DNA from: Sva-07 sp963829585
Lineage (GTDB): Bacteria > Actinomycetota > Acidimicrobiia > Acidimicrobiales > Ilumatobacteraceae
Length of the DNA stretch: 64,000 nt
Assembly: GCA_963829585.1 (NCBI GenBank)
Contig: CAWHJD010000001.1
Span: forward strand, 205,516 to 269,515
Direction of reading: 5' to 3'
The notes beneath the pieces were generated by a model. The model searched no databases and was not told where the DNA came from. It worked only from the letters and a program-made list of their open reading frames with translations. This document shows positions 60,779 through 64,000 of the stretch, one piece after another. Both the position numbers and the translations under genes were made by a program. The stretch's first letter is position 1. Each line of letters begins with the position of its first letter.

Positions 60779-61288
60779 GTGTCGGTGGCAGCGTTCACAC
60801 TCATCGTGGTGGTGTCGTTCCTCGTCATGGAACCCGTCACCGCGGCGACCCATCGGTGGGTCATGCACGGCATCGGCGAATGGTTCCACCGCAGCCACCA
60901 CCGCCCCGGACGCAAGCCCAGGTGGGAACGCAACGACTGGTTCCCGGTGTTCTTCGCCGCGATCGTGCTGTTCGGTCTGTGGCTCGGCTTCAACCGCAAC
61001 GGCCTGACGGCACTCGTTCCGATGGCGATCGGAGTGACGCTCTACGGAGCCGCCTACGCCCTCGTGCACGACGGCTACATCCACCGACGGATCGATCCCT
61101 TCGGTTCCCACCGCAATGCGTACCTCGATCACGTCGCCGAGTCACACCGCATCCACCATCTCTACAACGGCGCGCCGTACGGAATGCTGGTGCCGGTCGT
61201 CCCCGCAGAACTCCGCGCGAAGGCGGCGCACACGGACCGCGACCCGTTCGCCGAGATCCAGGGCACGACCGTCGCCGGCCCCGCGTAG
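60779..61288 (+). CDS. crtZ: Beta-carotene hydroxylase (fatty acid hydroxylase family)
   Basis: Membrane diiron hydroxylase of 169 residues, start GTG 60779. The His clusters are H25 in 'THRWVMHG', 'WFHRSHHRPGR', 'HDGYIHRRIDPF' and 'ESHRIHHLYNG', which match the H-x4-H, H-x2-HH and HH pattern of CrtZ. 'WERNDWFPVFFAAI' is also characteristic. Four hydrophobic helices hold the metal site. It adds hydroxyls to the beta-ionone rings, giving zeaxanthin-type carotenoids. No other carotenoid gene is near, so it must act with enzymes encoded elsewhere. Confidence 0.9.
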   Translation: MSVAAFTLIVVVSFLVMEPVTAATHRWVMHGIGEWFHRSHHRPGRKPRWERNDWFPVFFAAIVLFGLWLGFNRNGLTALVPMAIGVTLYGAAYALVHDGYIHRRIDPFGSHRNAYLDHVAESHRIHHLYNGAPYGMLVPVVPAELRAKAAHTDRDPFAEIQGTTVAGPA

Positions 61289-61384
61289 GCCCCGGCGGAG
61301 CCTCGGCGGGATTGCCTGGTGGATTGCCGGGGGGGCGCTGCTAGATTCAGGTCGCTCTCAACGAGACAAGGCCATTGCCTTCAG

Positions 61385-61457
61385 GCCCCCATCGTCTAGT
61401 GGCCTAGGACACCACCCTTTCAAGGTGGCGGCACGGGTTCGAATCCCGTTGGGGGTG
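61385..61457 (+). tRNA. tRNA-Glu (anticodon TTC)
   Basis: Seven-pair acceptor stem 61385-61391/61450-61456, D arm, anticodon stem 'ccacc'/'ggtgg' around loop 'ctttcaa' (anticodon TTC) and T arm 'acggg ttcgaat cccgt'. CCA is not encoded. First of a tRNA cluster Glu-Asp-Phe. It also feeds haem synthesis through HemA. Confidence 0.95.
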
Positions 61458-61483
61458 CGACGCGAGAGCGTTGGTACATATCT

Positions 61484-61558
61484 GGTCCCGTGGTGAAGTC
61501 TGGAGTTCACGCCGGCCTGTCAAGCCGGAGGTCGCGGGTTCAAGTCCCGTCGGGACCG
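61484..61558 (+). tRNA. tRNA-Asp (anticodon GTC)
   Basis: Acceptor stem 61484-61490/61551-61557, discriminator G61558, anticodon stem 'gccgg'/'ccggc' type with loop containing GTC ('cctgtcaag'), T arm 'gcggg ttcaagt cccgt'. Spaced 26 bases from tRNA-Glu. No encoded CCA. An intrinsic terminator follows at 61568. Confidence 0.95.
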
Positions 61559-61567
61559 CAGCAGGGG

Positions 61568-61601
61568 GCCACTCGTCATCGAAAGGTGGCGAGTGGCTTT
61601 T
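61568..61601 (+). terminator. Intrinsic terminator after tRNA-Asp
   Basis: Arms 'gccactcg' (61568-61575) and 'cgagtggc' (61590-61597) form a perfect eight-base stem followed by TTTT (61598-61601). It separates the Glu/Asp transcript from tRNA-Phe. This is the only hairpin in the window with a clear T-tract. Confidence 0.85.
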
Positions 61602-61644
61602 CTGTAGGAACAAGGGTGTCGAACACCAGATTCGACGCCAACAC

Positions 61645-61720
61645 GGTCGAGTAGCTCAGTTGGCAGAGCACACGCCTGAAAAGCGTGGGGTCACCGGATC
61701 GACGCCGGTCTCGACCACCA
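61645..61720 (+). tRNA. tRNA-Phe (anticodon GAA), CCA encoded, atypical T loop
   Basis: Acceptor stem 61645-61651/61710-61716, anticodon stem 'cacgc'/'gcgtg' around 'ctgaaaa' (GAA), T stem 'accgg'/'ccggt', and encoded discriminator plus CCA (61717-61720). The T loop reads 'atcgacg', with A where nearly all tRNAs have T54; otherwise the cloverleaf is regular. Confidence 0.92.
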
Positions 61721-61831
61721 GGGACGCCGGGCTCTGCTCGATGACCCGAACGACGCCCCACGGCCGCCGGCGACCGAACCGGACTCGTCGGCGATCCAAC
61801 TGCCACGGTCGCGAGCGACCAGACTGCCCGT

Positions 61832-63967
61832 GTGCGTCGCCTCCACCGATGGGGTTCCCTCGTCTCGGCCCTGTGTGTGCTGTGGCTTGCCGTCGCCGTC
61901 ACCGTGCCAGGCGACCGGGTCGCTGCGCAGAGTTCCGACAACGGTCTGGAGGAACGGTCGGTCAACTCGTTCGAGTTCGACCCTGCTCGGGGCGTCGTGC
62001 GCGTCACGGTCGACATCGACCTCCGAAACGTCACGACCGACCGCGTCGACGCCAACACCGTCAGCCGCTCCTACTTCGACAGCTACGCCATCGCCGTCCC
62101 GCTCGGCGCCGAGAACATCGTCGCCACGCGTGACGGGACCGTGCTCGACGGCACCCTCGTCTCCGATCCCGAATTTCCCGCCTTCTCCACGTACCGGGTC
62201 CCCCTCGACCCGCCGCTGTTCAGCGGAGAGTCGACCAGCGTGCAGGTCACATATGACCATCTGGGCGCCCCGCCGCGCGATCCGGTGCCGTGGCGCGTCA
62301 ACGAGGCCTACGCCGGCTTCGTGGCGTTCGGCCTCGGCGACGAGGGTCTCGTCACCCTGCGCATCTCGCAACCGTTCGCCTACGAGTTCGACGAGTACAC
62401 CGATCTCGCCGGATTCGACGTCAGTGAGCCCGATGAGTTCGGCACCGTCGTGTACACACGTGCCGGCCTGAGCGAGGACACGAGGATCACCGTCGGGTTG
62501 GCCAACGACGATCGCCTCGTGTCGAGCCCGCTCGCCGTCGAGGGACTGGATCTCGAACTGCGTTCGTGGCCCGACGACCCCGATTGGGCCGACTTCGCGG
62601 CGACCCGGGTCGAATCGGGTATCCCCACGCTGGAGGATCTGATCGGGAGCGACTGGCCCGTCGAGGGAAGCTTCGTCGTTCGACAGTCCGTCGAACCCAA
62701 CCGCTCCGGGTACGCCGGCTGGTTCGACGCCGAGACGAAGGAGATCGCCGTCGGCGAGGCGCTCGACGCCGACACGATCTACCACGAGCTGTCCCACGCC
62801 TGGTTCAATCGCCGGCTGTCGGATGAACGGTGGCTGACCGAGGGCATCGCCCAGGTGTACGCCGCCGAACTCGTGCGTCGCGATGGTGACGAGGCCCGCA
62901 CCCCGTCAGCACCCGTCATCGACGACCCGGCTGCACGACCACTGACGGGTTGGACCGCGCTCGACGACGAGCGCGCCCTCGAGGAGTACGGCTACGCCAC
63001 GTCGTTCTGGGTGGTGGATGCGCTCGTCGACGACGTGGGCTTCGACCGCATGCGCCAGGTCGTCGCCGTACTCGGCAACGGCGCGAGCCCGTACGGCGCC
63101 ACGGACGACGTCGAACGACCGGACGACGACTGGAAGCGCGTCTACGACGTGTTCGTGGAGGTCGGCGGTTCGAGCGTCGCCGGCGAGGTGTTCGGATCAC
63201 ACGTCGTGGACGCCGACGGCGCCATCGCGATCGAGCGACGAGACCAGGCCGCCGCCGCCGTCGACGGTCTGGTCGTGCGCAGCTCGCCGTGGAATCTCCC
63301 GGTCGGGGTCCGCAATCGTCTCGAACGGTGGGAGACCGACGACGTGGCCGAGGGAGTGCTCGCCGCGGATCTCGTACTCGGACAGCGCGCCGAACTCGAA
63401 TCGATCGAGGAGATCGTCGGGATCGACGAACCCGACCGGGCCGGCGATGCCTATGCGGACGCCCCGATGCGACCGACCGGTGGGGTCGACTTCAGTGAGG
63501 CGACAGCGATCCTCGACGACGCGATCGAACTCGGCCAACAGCTCGACACACGCCTCATCGAGATCGACGAGCTGGCCGGCGCCGCCGCCACGACCCCACC
63601 CGAGATCGGTTCGCTGACGGGTGTGGCCGACTTCGCCGGTGGGCTCGACGCCGCCGACGACCTGCACGGCGCACTGGAACAGATCGTCGAGATCGAGCAG
63701 GAGCTCGACGATTCGTCCGGAGTCCTGGCAACCGTGGGCCGCTGGGGGTCCGACATCCGAAGCGACCTGGACGACGCTCGTGCCCAGATCGAGCGGGGGG
63801 AGATCGGGGCTGCGCTTGCCACGCTCGCCTCAGCGCAGGACCAGGTCGACGGACTCGCCACAGCCGGAGCCATCCGCTCGGCCATCGCCGTCGCGACCGC
63901 CATCGGCCTGATCCTCGCGTTCGTGCTGGTCCGCCGGCGCGACCGAACGGATCGCAGCCCCGGCTGA
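61832..63967 (+). CDS. Secreted, membrane-anchored gluzincin-type metallopeptidase
   Basis: GTG 61832 gives 711 residues. A signal peptide (about 1-32, 'LVSALCVLWLAVAVTVPG') precedes a beta-rich N-domain, then a zinc peptidase core with 'TIYHELSHAWFN' (HExxH) and the third ligand Glu in 'ERWLTEGIAQVYAAEL', as in the M1/gluzincin group. 'EYGYATSFWVVDALVDD' follows. A C-terminal helical region (about 540-680) leads to a membrane helix ('AIAVATAIGLILAFVLV') and a short basic tail. It is predicted to face outward, anchored at the C-terminus. The substrate is unknown. The last 33 bases of the window hold nothing recognisable. Confidence 0.85.
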   Translation: MRRLHRWGSLVSALCVLWLAVAVTVPGDRVAAQSSDNGLEERSVNSFEFDPARGVVRVTVDIDLRNVTTDRVDANTVSRSYFDSYAIAVPLGAENIVATRDGTVLDGTLVSDPEFPAFSTYRVPLDPPLFSGESTSVQVTYDHLGAPPRDPVPWRVNEAYAGFVAFGLGDEGLVTLRISQPFAYEFDEYTDLAGFDVSEPDEFGTVVYTRAGLSEDTRITVGLANDDRLVSSPLAVEGLDLELRSWPDDPDWADFAATRVESGIPTLEDLIGSDWPVEGSFVVRQSVEPNRSGYAGWFDAETKEIAVGEALDADTIYHELSHAWFNRRLSDERWLTEGIAQVYAAELVRRDGDEARTPSAPVIDDPAARPLTGWTALDDERALEEYGYATSFWVVDALVDDVGFDRMRQVVAVLGNGASPYGATDDVERPDDDWKRVYDVFVEVGGSSVAGEVFGSHVVDADGAIAIERRDQAAAAVDGLVVRSSPWNLPVGVRNRLERWETDDVAEGVLAADLVLGQRAELESIEEIVGIDEPDRAGDAYADAPMRPTGGVDFSEATAILDDAIELGQQLDTRLIEIDELAGAAATTPPEIGSLTGVADFAGGLDAADDLHGALEQIVEIEQELDDSSGVLATVGRWGSDIRSDLDDARAQIERGEIGAALATLASAQDQVDGLATAGAIRSAIAVATAIGLILAFVLVRRRDRTDRSPG

Positions 63968-64000
63968 TCGGGGACCTGTACTGCAGGAGCTGCGGACGGC

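Overview
The window is about 64 kb of high-GC bacterial chromosome with dense, often overlapping genes (ATGA/GTGA stop-start overlaps) and many GTG starts. The gene set points to an actinobacterium, most likely of the class Acidimicrobiia (Ilumatobacter-like). It holds MshA of mycothiol synthesis with its YbjN partner, a SigR/RsrA-type redox sigma/anti-sigma pair, an RsiG-like coiled-coil protein, a MeaA-type (ethylmalonyl-CoA) mutase and a C5 haem pathway with Rex. The lineage is inferred from gene content alone. I see no prophage, CRISPR array, integron or recognisable insertion sequence.

Layout. 0.1-4.4 kb: a two-component system, then a ferric-reductase-like haem membrane protein, a tethered FMN-binding protein and ApbE, which together look like a flavinylated extracytosolic electron-transfer module. 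4.5-8 kb: cyclopropane-type lipid methyltransferase, a frameshifted MFS exporter and a DUF1269-like protein. 8.1-18 kb: a LuxR/MalT-type regulator with four frameshifts, PPK2, a P-type ATPase, a SulP transporter, a diacylglycerol-kinase-like enzyme and an alpha/beta hydrolase. 18-21.8 kb: MarR regulator, SigR/RsrA pair, a small membrane protein, TilS, a phosphatase-like protein lacking its catalytic Cys, and an M23 peptidase. 21.8-25.3 kb: four translationally coupled genes (epimerase, acyltransferase-like, hydrolase, flavin oxidoreductase).

25.3-35.8 kb: haem biosynthesis in two minus-strand units, hemB-hemL-(small anchored protein) and rex-hemA-hemC-hemD-(secreted beta-propeller protein). 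A Rex-operator-like site lies before rex. 35.9-43.2 kb: acyl-CoA synthetase, a possible 27-residue membrane peptide, SAM hydroxide adenosyltransferase, proC, the mshA-ybjN pair, and a MoaD-like/RsiG-like coupled pair. 43.4-50.4 kb: a small membrane protein, a frameshifted cyclophilin lipoprotein and a complete seven-gene Mrp/Mnh cation/proton antiporter operon. 50.5-54.3 kb: 3-hydroxyacyl-CoA dehydrogenase, Aat and MeaA, with strong hairpins between them. 54.3-55.5 kb: an AbiEi/DUF559-like gene bracketed by related palindromic repeats. 55.5-64 kb: a sulfatase, an iron/2-oxoglutarate oxygenase candidate, a LysM lipoprotein, two hydrolase-fold proteins (one lacking the nucleophile Ser), CrtZ, three tRNAs and a membrane-anchored metallopeptidase.

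Two themes recur. First, at least eight genes are interrupted by frameshifts, most behaving as single-base insertions and including hemA, aat and meaA. An imperfectly polished assembly is the simplest explanation, so 'broken' here should not be read as 'dead' without resequencing. Second, redox and thiol control is prominent (SigR/RsrA, mycothiol, Rex, haem synthesis, flavin transfer). The most novel-looking items are the RsiG-like protein with two near-canonical cyclic-di-GMP signatures, the palindrome-flanked AbiEi/DUF559 gene, the multi-hairpin leader of meaA and the pseudoenzyme candidates.
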